In this document: in pieces, positions 32,866 through 43,456 of the stretch
Numbering within the stretch: position 1 is the stretch's first letter
How the letters are laid out: each line of letters begins with the position of its first letter
Origin: Mauremys mutica
Lineage: Eukaryota > Chordata > Testudines > Geoemydidae
DNA length: 64,000 nucleotides
Direction of reading: 5' to 3'
Assembly (NCBI RefSeq): GCF_020497125.1
Contig: NC_059072.1
Coordinates: forward strand, 277,928,045 to 277,992,044
Translations under genes and position numbers: made by a program
Notes under the pieces: generated by a model
Told to the model about the DNA's origin: nothing
What the model saw: only the letters and a program-made list of their open reading frames with translations
The model's database searches: none

Positions 32866-34255
32866 CTTATATATTACAGATAGGTATGTAAGGAATTGGT
32901 CATCCTATTCCCTAACATGCATTGTTAGTCTAAAACAGACACCAGCTAATACCCCATCTTGTGATTTATCTGTTATGGCATAGATCTATAAGCATTCAAG
33001 ATCATTTTTTCTGAGTTAAGGGAGGTAATTCTGTTGGTGGACTAATACCTGGATATTGGTTTTGTATTGAGACTGAATACCTTAATTTATCAGTTTCTTT
33101 GCTTTTTAGAGTTTGCATTTCAAGAAAATATGATAGAGATAATGTTGCTCAATGATAGCAAAGTTTTCTGTATGTAAGAATAAATCTTACTGATACTGGA
33201 ACATCCTTGACATTCTGAGAGGTGTTGATAGATTTCACCCTGAATTAAGATTTTAATTCTATGGATCAGTTCTCTCGCTGTTCAGATTACATTTAGGAAA
33301 TGGAAAAAATTAGAAAGGCAATATAAGGATGGAAAATAAATGCACAGGGAGTTGTTTAGAGAATAATCGCAATAACACTTATTTGGGAGGTGGGGGAAAT
33401 GATTTGGCAATGCTTTGGATACTTAATCTACTGAAGATTGCCTGGGACACACCTTATTCTTATGGATGCTGCATATGATGACATACCATTTGGTAGATTT
33501 GTTTTGTTGGATCCACAAGGTGTGACCCTTAATGTGCTCATGGCATGGCACTGAAGCAGCTAATTTATGGACAAATTTCTACAGCAATCTTATTTTCATA
33601 CTAACTATCCATTTCTAAGAAACTTACATGGCTGAATAATAAATTGTGTCTCTAAGCACCAGAGGAAATACAGATGTACCCTTTGGTCTGTATTAAGTAG
33701 GCAGTTAGTTGCAAACTTTAAAAATGCAGTCATTTTTACCAAAGTGTTTAAGTATCAGCTTCTGAATGCAACAAGATGAGAATACTAGCACAATAAAATG
33801 TCAGGTGGAAACTTGGCACAATACTGTCTCAAACTAAGCTCTAATATGGGCAATAAACCCTTTAATATTGCATGCCCCATAATCCCAGTTTCAAATGATC
33901 ATCCTTCATCAGAAAATTGTGATGAAGTATAATAATAATAATGTTGGAACAAATTGTAAAACTATCCTGTAGCACTCCTGAGTTTTACCAGAGGATATTT
34001 ATCAAATTAAAATCTTATTGCCTATCTTAAACTTATCATCCAAGCCACAATGATGTTGTCTGAAAGAAATAATGATATTTCTTACACTTCTTACAATGTA
34101 GGGTCATACAAACAGTTACACTCTTTGTTCAATAGTTCTGCCCTAAAGCAAACTCAGCTGGGAAGGACTGCAAAGCTAAACGCATCTAATACCCCGCCAG
34201 CACTTGCAAAACACCAAGTATACGTCTTCTTGGAATTGTACAGTGTTATTTAAAC
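32866..34255. other. No gene recognised
   Basis: About 1.4 kb of AT-rich DNA between two SINE copies. (TAA)4-like text occurs near 33930. The 67-residue frame at 34050-34253 has no recognisable feature. Confidence 0.5.
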
Positions 34256-34432
34256 CTTCTCCTACACTCAGTAGTTTGAGCATTGGTCTGTTAAACCCAG
34301 GGTTGTGAGTTCAATCTTTAAGGAGGCCACTTAGGGATCCGGGGCAAAAATTGGTCCTGCTAGTGAAGGCAGGGTGCTGGACTCGATGACCTTTCAAGGT
34401 CCCTTCCAGTTCTAGGAGATTGGTATATCACC
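34256..34432 (+). repeat. tRNA-derived SINE (turtle Pol III type), plus strand
   Basis: Head: 'cactcagtagtttgagcatt' and 'cccagggttgtgagttcaat' give A-box-like (about 34267-34278) and B-box-like (GAGTTCAATCT, about 34306-34316) internal promoter elements. Body: 'ggggcaaaaattggtcctgc', 'gctggactcgatgacctttc' and tail 'ccagttctaggagattggta'. The body and tail match the minus copy at 32676-32865. Resembles the tortoise Pol III / CryI SINE whose tail is shared with CR1. Promoter bases are partly mutated. Confidence 0.8.
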
Positions 34433-34689
34433 CAAGGCAGAACCAAAATATCCTTTGGCATGTTCCGGTGCTCTCTAAATATGCACTTACTGTAAAAGAT
34501 GTCATATAACTGATGTCAGTGTCTGACCATTACAAAATAGCACCTGGAAAGGGAAAATACTCATTTTGTCAACTGGAGAAAGCAGCTACTCTATGCAAGG
34601 TGGTTGCAACAGGGAGATGGAGGTGAGACTAGGCCAATTTTTATTTCTGTGGCAGGCTCATTCAGTGTGTAAGGAGGTGGGCTAACTGG

Positions 34690-35117
34690 ACATCATGATT
34701 CAAAGACATCAAGTTACAGAGAGTCCACTATTAACTACAGTTCAAATCAGCAAGTGACCTGTGCCACATGCTGCAGAGGAAGGGGGGAAAAAGGGTTTTC
34801 TGACTTCTGGGAAAATTCCTTTACAACCCCAAATATGGTGATCATTCAGACCCTGAGCATGTTGGCAAGACCACCAGTCATGTCAGCAAGACCACCGGCA
34901 TTAGAGAGAGGGTTCTCTGTAGTATCTCAGAGCCCTCCCCATCTAGTGACCTATCACCAGCCATGGGAGATATTTGCTTCTAATATGGAAGTCCCAGATG
35001 GGCCATATGCCATTGTAGGCAACCTTATACTACCATCCCCTCCATAGACTTACAAAGAACAGTCTTGAAGCCAGTTAGGTTTTTTGCCTCCCACTGCTTC
35101 CTTGATAGCTTTTTCCA
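34690..35117 (-). mobile_element. CR1 LINE (minus strand), left part of the host of the 35-42 kb nest
   Basis: Aligns with 17405-17745 and continues through 'ccatcccctccatagactta' into 'agtcttgaagccagttaggt', where the 17-kb copy is interrupted. It breaks at 35117 against the terminal repeat of the hAT element and resumes at 42127 ('cttttcccaaaattcattct', 'tctgatggttataaacct'). It therefore carries the empty site for one nest and hosts another. Confidence 0.8.
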
Positions 35118-35547
35118 CAGGGTGGATTTGATTTAAATCAAATTAAATCATGATTGAAATCACTAGTCAGGAAGACTTGATTTAATCATGGATTTCTACA
35201 TAAAAGTGCATTCTTGTTGGTTGTTATAACCTTAATACATATTCTTCACAACTCAGTGATAGATGTAGATTTCATATTTAGAAGGTACACACTATATATA
35301 TTTTTAAGTGATTTATTTTGAAAACTTTTCAGATTAGGTTTACAGCTATATCAGAAAATGAATGATTGTTTGGTTATTTCATTTACCAAAGGCAATTGAA
35401 GTAGATATTTATGAAGTCATCAGACAGACATTTAAATTGTTTTGTTTAACTGAAACAAGAACTTTATGTATTCTGGAATTTTTTTCTTCAACAACAGACA
35501 TAATATTTTAACAAAACAAGCATATGAATTTTTGAATTTAGTTAAAC

Positions 35548-35737
35548 CAGGGGTCCCCAACACGGTGCCCACTCGTGGGGGCATCTAAATGCGCCCACGT
35601 CCTGGCCGGCGGTTGAGCATCCACCGAAATGCCACCGAATTTCGGTGGCATTTCGGCGGCGATGCCTCTCAATGATGCCGCTTGCCGCCACGGTCCTTCG
35701 TCTGGAGCCCGCCCGATGAAAAGGTTGGGGACCACTG
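35548..35737. mobile_element. hAT MITE, 190 bp, perfect 8-bp TSD
   Basis: Ends CAGGGGTCCCCAACACGGTG and 'aaaaggttggggaccactg' are inverted repeats. Perfect 8-bp duplications AGTTAAAC occur at 35540-35547 and 35738-35745. The interior holds a short palindrome 'gccaccgaa...ttcggtggc' (35630-35650). It lies in noncoding DNA of the larger hAT. Confidence 0.9.
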
Positions 35738-35770
35738 AGTTAAACATTCAAGTTTTTTTTTTTTAAACAG

Positions 35771-36412
35771 TGTGACAAAGTTCCTCCTCTACCTTGGTGG
35801 GTCCTGCGCTTATTTGGCAGATTTACTCACCTCAGTGATCTTCCCCACAGTCTGGGTCAACTTCTCCTGTGTCTGATCAGGAGTTGGGAGGTTTGGGGGG
35901 AACCCGGGCCCGCCCTCTACTCTGGGCTCTAGCCCAGGGCCCTGTGGATTGCAGCTGTCTATAGTGCCTCCTGTAACAGCTGCATGACAGCTACAACTCC
36001 CTGGGCTACTTCCCCATGGCCTCCTCCAAACACCTTCTTTAGCCTCACCACAGGACCTTCCTCCTGGTGTCTGATAACGCTTGTACTCCTTAGTCCTCCA
36101 GCAGCACACCCTCTCACTCTCAGCTCCTTGTGCCTCTTGCTCCCAGCTCCTCACACGCACTTCCTCTCCTCTGGCTCCCCCCTCTCTGACTGGAGTGAGC
36201 TCCTTTTTAAACCCAGGTGCCCTGATTAGCCTGCCTTGATTGGCTGCAGGTGATCTAATCAGCGTGTCTGCCTTAACTGGCTCTAGCAGGTTCCTGATTA
36301 CTCTAGTGCAGCCCCTGCTCTGGTCACTCAGGGAACAGAAAACTACTCACCAGTGACCAGTATATTTGCCCTCTACCAGACTCCTGTACCCCACTGGCCT
36401 GGGTCTGTCACA
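35771..36412 (-). mobile_element. ERV solo LTR (family B), 642 bp, TSD ACAG
   Basis: Ends TGTGACAAAG and CTGTCACA form the TG...CA termini and short inverted repeats. A perfect 4-bp duplication ACAG occurs at 35767-35770 and 36413-36416, the length typical of ERV1 (gammaretrovirus-like) integration. Read on the minus strand, a TTTAAAAAGGAG promoter-like motif lies at about 36200-36211, so transcription would run leftward. No internal gag, pol or env sequence is present; a solo LTR by recombination. It lies inside the noncoding 3' part of the hAT element. Confidence 0.85.
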
Positions 36413-36491
36413 ACAGGTTTGTTTTTGTTTTTGTTAAAATTGTTTTTAACTATAATAGTTAAAAGAAATATTTTAAAAAAATTTAAATTGA

Positions 36492-37650
36492 CTATGTCAG
36501 CCAGGTCAACATGAGAAACTTAAAATATTGGCTTCTGCCGTTAACTTGGTTGTCTTCACCTTCATTTTCCTGTTTGTTCATAATCTGGAAAAGAAAAAAA
36601 ACAAGTTTTCCTGCTTTTTCAGGCCCCAAACGATTTCTCAATTTGGAATTAATTAGTCCAAAGGAAGAAAATATTCTTTCTACACTGGCAGAAGAAGCTA
36701 CTGCTGTCAAAAGTGAGATTATCACTTCAACGGTCTCTGAATCCAAGTGCTTAAGTGACTTCCACCAGTTCACTGGTGTGACTTTCTTTAAAACGTCATC
36801 AGCAAACATATATTTCTTGAATGGTTCAGTCTTAGCTCTGAAGTTTATTATAGTTAGCATTATGGAGGGTTGATTGTTGGATGTCCATGTCATAGCCATC
36901 TCCTCTTCGTCAGCAGTTAAAGTTTGATCCTGGTAACGAGTATTGAGAATATTTGCAAGAAAATGAGCTGGAGATAGTGCTTGTCACATTTGTTTTTTGT
37001 AATGCTTGTAATTTAACTCTGTCATTGCATATTTCTGTTTTTTAGTATTTCACTCAGTTCCTTCCAAATTTCAACAGTGTCAGCAATAAAACAGCTATTT
37101 TCCTGCATCTTGTTCAAGGCTACAGAAATAGGCTTCAGGGTACTGAGCATCTGTTCAACATTTCTCTTAAGCCCAATGTTGAGAACTTTGGCTGTGACCA
37201 TGCCATCTATTTTTTCATGATTTTGTTCACAAACTGTCATCAGATTAGGCCAGTTCTTGATATAGTGCTCAAAACAGCCCACTACTGTGTTCCATCACAC
37301 ATCTTAGCTTGGTTCCTCCCACTTTTTTCAGAGCAGCTGCTGCACAGTGGTTGTTACGGATGTATTTTGCAATTTCAACATTAGCCTTTATTTCTGGAAC
37401 ACTGAAGTCTTTGGCTGGGAGGTACACCAAATGTGCACTGCAACCATATCCTATTAGCTTGGGACTCTCTTCACTCTCTTCTAAATAATTTCTTCTCATC
37501 TTGGATCCATTTGCAGTATTGTCTGTGACCAAGCTGTGTACTAGACATTTAATTTTTTTTTCACAGTTTGTTATAGCTTTTAATGCTACTTCTTGTAAGT
37601 AATCTGCTGTCTGTGCATTTCCTGATGTATCAATTGTTTCTATAAGGAAG
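36492..37650 (-). pseudogene. hAT transposase (BED/DUF659 type), C-terminal two thirds
   Basis: Minus-strand protein text in three frames. From 37650 it reads 'LIETIDTSGNAQTADYLQEV' and 'HSLVTDNTANGSKMRRNY', the DUF659 block with a putative catalytic Asp in V-T-D-N. At 37282-37022 it reads 'CFEHYIKNWPNLMTV' and 'MLSTLKPISVALNKMQ'. At 36899-36492 it reads 'PVNWWKSLKHLDSETVEVII' and 'SASVERIFSSFGLINSKLRN', the hAT C-terminal dimerisation region. Frame changes near 37270 and 36900-37020 disrupt it. Together with 41185-42108 it forms one former gene that cut and pasted the element; the LTR at 37651 split it. Confidence 0.8.
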
Positions 37651-37836
37651 TGTAGCAGGGTGGTCACCCGCTCCTGCCCTGAAAAGGCTTGAAGCCAGCC
37701 CTGGAAGAGGGTTGGGGCTGCAAGCAAAAGGCTCGCTGAGTGGGGAAGCAACCGCAACTGGGCCACGCTCCAATCAGACTGAAGCTGGCCCTATAAAAGC
37801 CAGTGAAGCCAAGAGCTGAGGGGACTCCCTCTAGCT

Positions 37837-40658
37837 CAGGGGTTGGCAACCTTTCAGCGGTGGTGTGCCGAGTCTTCATTTACACACTTTAATTTAAGGC
37901 TTTGCATGCCGGTAATACATTTTAACGTTTTTTAGACGGTCTCTCTATAAGTCTATAATATATAACCAAACTACTGTTATATGTAAAGTAAACAAGGTTT
38001 TCAAAATGTTTCAGAAGCTTTATTTAAAATGAAATTAAAATGCAAATCTTATCAGTTTAGTGTGATCCTTGCCCTTGCTTTTCCTTGCTGAGTTTTCCAA
38101 TGTCTGGCATGTATTTGGATACTTTAAGCTGCACACAGGCTTCTGAGTGATCTCTTGTTAAGTGGCTCTGAGAGGGACAGAGGACAGATTTCATGTGTGA
38201 AAATACCTGTTCACACAGGTATGTGGATCCAAATGCTGAAAGCATTGCAAACGCAATTTTCTTCAAACAGTTAAATTTCACTGCCAGGGATGTCCAGCAA
38301 GTCAGAATAGAGGCCCCATGATCTCTCTCGGTAGCTTCAAGTGCGCTTCACAGATCCACAAACTTTGATGTCCACAATACTGAGCTTTTTAACTGAATGA
38401 GTTTCATTTTGAAATCTTCAACACCCATCCACTGAAATAGAGACAAATCCAAGTCGCTTTCGTTGAATTTTTCAGGTTTAATTAGAAAAGAAAGCATTGG
38501 GCCAAATCGCTGGAAATCTTGAAATCTGTTAGAACATTCTGACTCCAGTTCTTGCATGTACTTTCCAATCTCATCGACATTGACAGTGCAACATGTCAAT
38601 AGCTCTTTTATGAGTTGGAAGTAGCGGAAAGTAGAAGTTTAAATATCCCTGGAAAAAACTGCTAGTTTCACAACGAATGCTTTCCAGGCTTCATAAAGAT
38701 CCAGAACTGTTTGTCCTGCACCCTGGAGACAGAGGTTGAGTTCGTTTAGGTGAGCAGTGATATCAGTTAGAAACATGAGCTTACACAGCCATTTGTCGTC
38801 ATGCAGTTCAGGGTAGTTTTGTTCTTTTCCTGACAAAAAGGTCTTGATTGCATCAAAACAGTTTACAAAGCGCACCAAAACCTTGCCACGACTTAGCCAC
38901 CGAATGTTGCTGTCAAGTGGGATGTTGTTATAAGCACTGTCCATCTCTTCTAGCAGTGTTTGAAATTGTCTGTGAGTCAAAGCAGATCAAGCAACAAGGA
39001 AATTCACAATTCGCACCACTGTATTCATCACATTATTAAGCTCTGAATTAGAAATTTTAGCACACAGGTTTTCTTGATGGATGATACAGTGAAATTTGAC
39101 TGTTGGATGGCCAATTTGATCTTCAAGTAACTTTACAAATCCCTTCTGTTTTCCGACAATGGCAGGAGCACCATTTGTTGTCACACAAAATATTTTTCTG
39201 ATGTCAACTCCTCGTTCTTCAAAATGGTTTACAACATTTTCCAGTATATCTTCCCCCTTTTTGTGCCATGCAGGGGTTTTAGGCAACAAAGTTCCTCTTG
39301 GATTTCATCGGAAGCACAGTATCTTGCAACAACTGCCAAACGTGGAACGTCTTTTATATCCACACTCTCATCAACTGCAACACTAAACACTGCTGTGTCT
39401 TTCAATGCAGTCATCTGCTTTTCCTTAATGTTTTCTGCCATTTCACTTATGCGTCTCTCAACTGTTCTGGCAGAGATGGGCAGTTCTTTTATTCTAGATA
39501 TGATTGTATCTTTATTTGGCAAATCATTGAACAAAATCTCCGAACTGCTGAGAAAAATTTCTTTTATATATTCCTCATCTGTAAATGGCTTTCCGTTTTT
39601 TGCAATGCACTGTGCAACCTTGTAACTTCTTTCTGTAGCTTGATTTTTACTTACACTTACGCTTTTAAAAACACTGCTTTGCTTCTCATAGGCTGCTACT
39701 GCCTTTTTGATTGATTCAGTCTTGTCTGCCTCATCAAGAAAGGTTTTCTCGTGCTTCGTTTCAAAACGTCGTCGAACACTTGATGTGCGACAAACAACAC
39801 TTTCATAACAGAAAGCACAAATAGCACAGTCCTTCTTTTCAATAAATCCAAATGCGTCTGTCCAAGCAGGCTGAAATGATTGGACATCTAGCTTTGCTTT
39901 CTTAAGAGCTGCCATTTTGTCAAATGTTCCCTTCAACTCTCAGTGGGGGAAAAAATGGCGATAGAAGGCAGGCACAAGGTTAAACACAGTGTGGTCTGAG
40001 ATAAACAACTTTAAGACGGGGGTGCTGAGCTGCACCCCCTCTTGCCTTGTGTGCAACCCTCAGTGTTCCAGGCTGGGAACAGTGGGCCACAGCAAGGAGG
40101 CTGCAGAGCAGTGACCAAGGCCAGGAGAAGAGCTCAGGGTGGCCTGCAGGGACTCCAGGCCAGAAAGCAGGCTGAGCAAGGCTGGAGATCCAGACCCCGG
40201 CTGGCAGGAGGTCAGCAACTGGAACCCCAGATCGGCAGCTGAGGTGAGTGAGCTTGCCCCGGTAGGGCTGAGCAGGGCCGGAGGCCTGGACCCTGTCTGG
40301 AAGGGCGCCTGCGCAAGGTAAGTGGGGCTGTGGCAGGGGGGGACCCCGGCTGGCAAGAAACCAGCAGCGGGAACCCCAGAGCAGCTCCAGACTGAGCGGC
40401 TCAGCCCGCCACAGCTCTGGGGTTTCAGCCGGGGGCTCCTGCCAGCTGGGGTCTCAGCCCCCTGCCAGCCTGGAGGAAGGAATCCCAGGCCGGCAGTGGG
40501 TGCTGAGTGGAACTGGCGGAGGGTCCCCGGCTGGCAGGAGCCAGCAGCAGAAAGCACCAGAGCAGCGGCGGGCTGAGCAGCTCAGCCCGCCCTTCATGCC
40601 ATTAAAAATCGGCTCGCGTGCCACCTTTGGCACGCATGCCATAGGTTGCCGACCACTG
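37837..40658 (-). mobile_element. hAT transposon (Charlie/GTF2IRD2-like), 2822 bp
   Basis: Terminal inverted repeats: left CAGGGGTTGGCAACCTTTCA and the complement of the right end, CAGTGGTCGGCAACCTATGG. Perfect 8-bp duplications CTCTAGCT at 37829-37836 and 40659-40666 lie within the LTR, where the sister LTR at 18 kb has one copy of the same 8-mer ('ccctctagctgtagagtg'). The transposase lies on the minus strand (39936 down to 38057). The 40.0-40.6 kb end is GC-rich and noncoding. The tips resemble the short hAT MITEs of this window (CAGNGGTCGGCAACCT), so this is a plausible autonomous relative of that group. Confidence 0.92.
38057..39936 (-). pseudogene. hAT transposase, Charlie/GTF2IRD2-like, broken
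   Basis: Starts at the ATG at 39936 ('MKGTFDKMAALKKAKLDVQS'). Residues about 37-62 ('CAICAFCYES...FETKHEK') form the small N-terminal zinc finger. 'FSVAVDESVDIKDVPRLAVV' (about 184-203) holds the first catalytic Asp. A frameshift near 39229-39289 leads to 'CVTTNGAPAIVGKQKG'; the family norm is T-D-G-A-P, so the second acidic residue reads Asn. 'NIRWLSRGKVLVRF' and 'FGSTYLCEQVFSHMKSV' are the Trp block and the C-terminal dimerisation region. Three in-frame stops follow (near 38987, 38639 and 38348). The architecture matches transposase-derived domains of GTF2IRD2, ZBED5 and FAM200. Inactive. Confidence 0.85.
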
Positions 40659-41184
40659 CTCTAGCTCTTGAGGGAGAAGGGCCTGGCTGCCTGGAGCTGA
40701 GAAAGAGGACCTAAAGTGGAGCAGGGCTGGGGGAAGGCTAGAGGGGCTGTAGGAGCTCCAGCCTGGAAACCCCCAGGATGCAGGTCTTGTTAAAGGCTGG
40801 AGAAGGTACTGGGGTTGCAGAGGGACAGCCCAAGGGTAGGCAGAGGCAGCAGGTCCAAAACCCTCTTGCCGGTTATGAGTGGCATTTATACTGCAGTTTG
40901 CCCCAATGAACGGGGGCTAGATCGAGACTAGCAATAGCCATAGTCTGATGCGAGGTGGGGATAGAGGGTGGGGGATCCCTGGGGAGGGGAGACACAGAAC
41001 TGTGGCAGTACTGGTAGGGGACAGCACCCTGGCCTGATAGGGGCATCGTGGTCCAGGAGGGACTTGGGCCCGGCGGCAAGCAGGACACCGGCCTGCAGAG
41101 GGCGTGCCGGAGGCTGGAAATGTTAATTCCCTGGATGACCAAAAGGAGGTGCCGCAGGGATGAGTCCCACCCCATGATAGGAAG

Positions 41185-42108
41185 ACATTCCCTTCTTCTG
41201 TTGTCACACAAGCACGTACAACAGGATCATTGTGGACATTGGTCCACCCATCAAGACTCAGGTTAACAATTTTACCCTCTGAACCTTTTGCACAGTGCTC
41301 AGTTTCTTTTTCATACACTTTATCCAGCAATTTGCCTGCAATATCTGCTCTGTTGGGTGGACTGTATCCTGGTCTTAATGAGTAAACCATGTAAATGAAG
41401 TGTGGGCTCTCAATCACATGGAAAGGAGAGTTCGTTGCATAATTTTTTTTTTCAATTTTTTCATCAGTTACCTCTTTTTGTAATCTCCTTATTCTTATAA
41501 CAAACTTATCTATGGTTGTTTCTGGATGATGGAGATTTTTTTTCCTTTTTGCTGGATGACATACTGTGGCTATGTGAAATACATGATGTGACTATCACGG
41601 TCAGATAACTCTGAAACTATAGAAAATGATGATGATCTAGAAGATGGATAGTCTTCAGGATCCTGTATGTTGAGGATGGCTTCTCCTAAACAAAATAAGT
41701 CAATGCAGTTATTTAATTATTGTTACCATACTGCCCATTTAGTATTACTCATTGCATTCACTGACACTCAGTAATACATTAAAGGTGAAATTGTAAAAGG
41801 AAAATCTGCCTATTTCAGCTATTTTTATCACAACTGCATCTAAAATGATAGTACCATAAAGTAACATCTATATTTTTTGTTCAAACACGAGAATCCAAGA
41901 ATAGTCCAGAAGGAAGAGAGGCAGTCCTTAAGAAAGAAGTGTGAAATAAAAAAGTTTGCCAACCAGAAGATCCTGCATGTTCAGACATGTTCCTTTCATC
42001 ATCTTCAACGCAGCTTCCTCCTGAGAAGGAACACTTATCCTGATGTTGTTTCGTTCGGGCAACCAAGCATTGCATTTCTTTGTTGCATTGTTTGCATTTT
42101 GAATACAT
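41185..42108 (-). pseudogene. hAT transposase (BED/DUF659 type), N-terminal third
   Basis: At 42108-41900 the minus strand reads 'CKQCNKEMQCLVARTKQHQD', a BED-like zinc finger (C-x2-C then H). A gap follows, and text resumes at 41685 after TTTGTTTAG, an acceptor-like sequence, with 'EAILNIQDPEDYPSSRSSSF'. At 41417-41185 it reads 'SPHFIYMVYSLRPGYSPPNR' and 'KIVNLSLDGWTNVHNDPVV', where L-D-G-W-T-N carries the first catalytic Asp. The segment ends 'TTEEGNVF' exactly at the LTR insertion, and the rest follows at 37650. Stops between 41420 and 41600 show decay. A short intron between the finger and the catalytic part is possible. Confidence 0.7.
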
Positions 42109-42480
42109 TGATTTTTATCCACCCTGCTTTTCCCAAAATTCATTCTTCTGATGGTTATAAACCTTTGTCAGACTTCCAGCCTAAACTTCTTGATGCCCAG
42201 TTTATATCCATTTGGTTTTGTGTCAACATTGACCATTAGCTTAAATAGCTCCTCCCCCGCCCTGGTGTTTATCCCCCTAATGCATTTACAGAGAGCAATC
42301 ATATTCTCTCCTCCACATTCATTTGGTTAAGCTAAATAAGCCAAGCTGCTTGAGTCTTCTCTCAGAATGTAGGCTCTCTCTTCCTTTGATCATCTTAGTA
42401 GCCCTTCTCTGCACCTGTTCCAGTTGGAATTCATCTTTTTTAAACATGGAGGAGCAGAATTGCACACTGTATTCCAAATG

Positions 42481-42903
42481 TCAGAGGGGTAGCCGTGTTA
42501 GTCTGGATCTGTAAAAGCAGCAAAGAGTCTTGTGGCACCTTAGAGACTAACAGACGTTTTGGAGCATGAGCTTTCGTGGGTGAATACCCACTTTGTCGGA
42601 TGCATGTAGTGGAAATTTTGGAGTTGGCAAGCCATTCAGTCTTTGTTTAATCCTGAAGAATGTGAATGGCTTGCCAACTACAAAACCAGTTTCTCCTCTC
42701 TTGGTTTTCACACCTCAGCTGCTAGAAGAGGGCCTCCCTGATTGAACTAACCTCGTTATCTCTAGCCTGCTTCTTGCTTGCTTATATATACCTGCCCCTG
42801 GAAATTTCCACTACATGCATCCGACGAAGTGGGTATTCACCCACGAAAGCTCATGCTCCAAAACGTCTGTTAGTCTGTAAGGTGCCACAAGACTCTTTGC
42901 TGC
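42481..42903 (-). mobile_element. Fold-back retroelement with two hammerhead-like arms (copy 3)
   Basis: The left arm 42481-42615 and right arm 42811-42903 are inverted copies. The left arm starts TCAGAGGGGTAGCC; the right arm stops 35-40 bp short of that terminus, at 'ctctttgctgc'. An 11-bp direct repeat TATTCCAAATG flanks it (42470-42480 and 42904-42914). Each arm carries the ribozyme-like block: right arm CCGACGA (42821-42827), hairpin GTGGGTATTCACCCAC, GAAA (42845-42848), then 'gctcatgctcc'; the left arm has the same on the minus strand with CCGACAA. The spacer (42616-42810) includes a second inverted pair, 'ttggcaagccattcag' against 'gaatggcttgccaa'. Penelope-like affiliation is inferred. 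Confidence 0.65.
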
Positions 42904-42928
42904 TATTCCAAATGAGGTCTCACTAGTG

Positions 42929-43232
42929 CAGGTGTCGGCAACCTCTGGCACGCGGCTCACCAGGGTAAGCACCCTGATGGGCCGGGCCAGTTTGTTTACC
43001 TGCTGTGTCGGCAGGTTCACCATCCCAGGCCAATGGGGGCTGCGGGAAGCAGTGCAGGCTGAGGGATGAGCTGGCCGCAGCTTCCCGCCGCCTCCATTGG
43101 CCTGGGACAGCGAACTGCGGCCAGTGGGAGCCGCAGTCCACCGAACCTGCCGATGCGGCAGGTAAACAAACTGGCCCAGCCCGCCAGGGTGCTTACCCTG
43201 GCAAGCCATGTGCCAGAGGTTGCCGACCCCTG
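42929..43232. mobile_element. hAT-type MITE, complete, 8-bp TSD
   Basis: Left end CAGGTGTCGGCAACCTCTGG and right end 'ccagaggttgccgacccctg' are inverted repeats. Flanks CACTAGTG (42921-42928) and TACTAGTG (43233-43240) match at 7 of 8. The interior is a long imperfect palindrome with 'gtaagcaccctgatgggccg' against 'ccgccagggtgcttaccctg'. This is the best-preserved copy of the family in the window and the yardstick for the others. Confidence 0.9.
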
Positions 43233-43456
43233 TACTAGTGCTTTGTAAATGGTAATAACATTTCCTTATCTTTACTAGAAATACCTTGTGTGATGCAGCC
43301 TAGGACTTCATTAACCTTTTTCACAGCCAGTCATATTGGCATCTTATAGTCCTCCAGTGATCAACCAATACACCCTTGTCTTTCCTCTCCCACGTGTTTC
43401 TTCCAACTGATAAGTCCTCATGTTATAGCCAAAATACTTATTGTTAGTTCCTAAGC

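Larger units (their letters stand above)
37651..41179 (+). mobile_element. LTR (family A) split by a nested hAT
   Basis: Same family as the solo LTR at 18033-18743. It begins TGTAGCAGGG, carries a TATA-like CCCTATAAAAGC at about 37790-37801, and its right part reads 'gagggagaagggcctggctg', then 'ggaggtgccgcagggatgag', ending 'cccatgata'. The 5-bp duplication GGAAG lies at 37646-37650 and 41180-41184. Subtracting the nested hAT and its duplication leaves about 699 bp. Removing the LTR and one GGAAG restores the transposase frame across 'EGNVF' and 'LIETI', an internal proof of the boundaries. Confidence 0.88.
35118..42126 (-). mobile_element. hAT transposon (BED/DUF659 type), host of several inserts
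   Basis: Terminal inverted repeats: left CAGGGTGGATTTGATTTAAA (35118) and right 'attgatttttatccaccctg' (42107-42126). Flanking 8-mers TTTTTCCA and CTTTTCCC match at 6 of 8, and minus-strand CR1 text is continuous across them. The transposase runs on the minus strand from a BED-like zinc finger at 42.1 kb to the dimerisation region at 36.5 kb. The 7-kb length is swollen by three inserts: a MITE (35548-35737), a solo LTR (35771-36412) and an LTR with its own nested hAT (37651-41179). Without them it is about 2.6 kb, normal for the superfamily. Confidence 0.85.

Noticed and set aside
34256..34432. Possible functional tRNA gene from A- and B-box-like motifs
   Set aside because: No cloverleaf or acceptor stem, and the sequence continues into a SINE body with a LINE-like tail.
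35630..35660. Short palindrome as a possible operator or hairpin terminator
   Set aside because: It is the centre of a hAT MITE with an exact 8-bp duplication, and the genome is eukaryotic.
36511..36873. 120-residue plus-strand frame
   Set aside because: Antisense shadow of the hAT transposase C-terminus, which has recognisable motifs on the minus strand.
39224..39714. Two plus-strand frames of 133 and 138 residues
   Set aside because: Antisense to the transposase N-terminal region; no independent motif.
40060..40642. 165-residue minus-strand frame and overlapping plus-strand frames
   Set aside because: GC-rich noncoding end of the second hAT element; composition-driven, with the transposase elsewhere on the minus strand.
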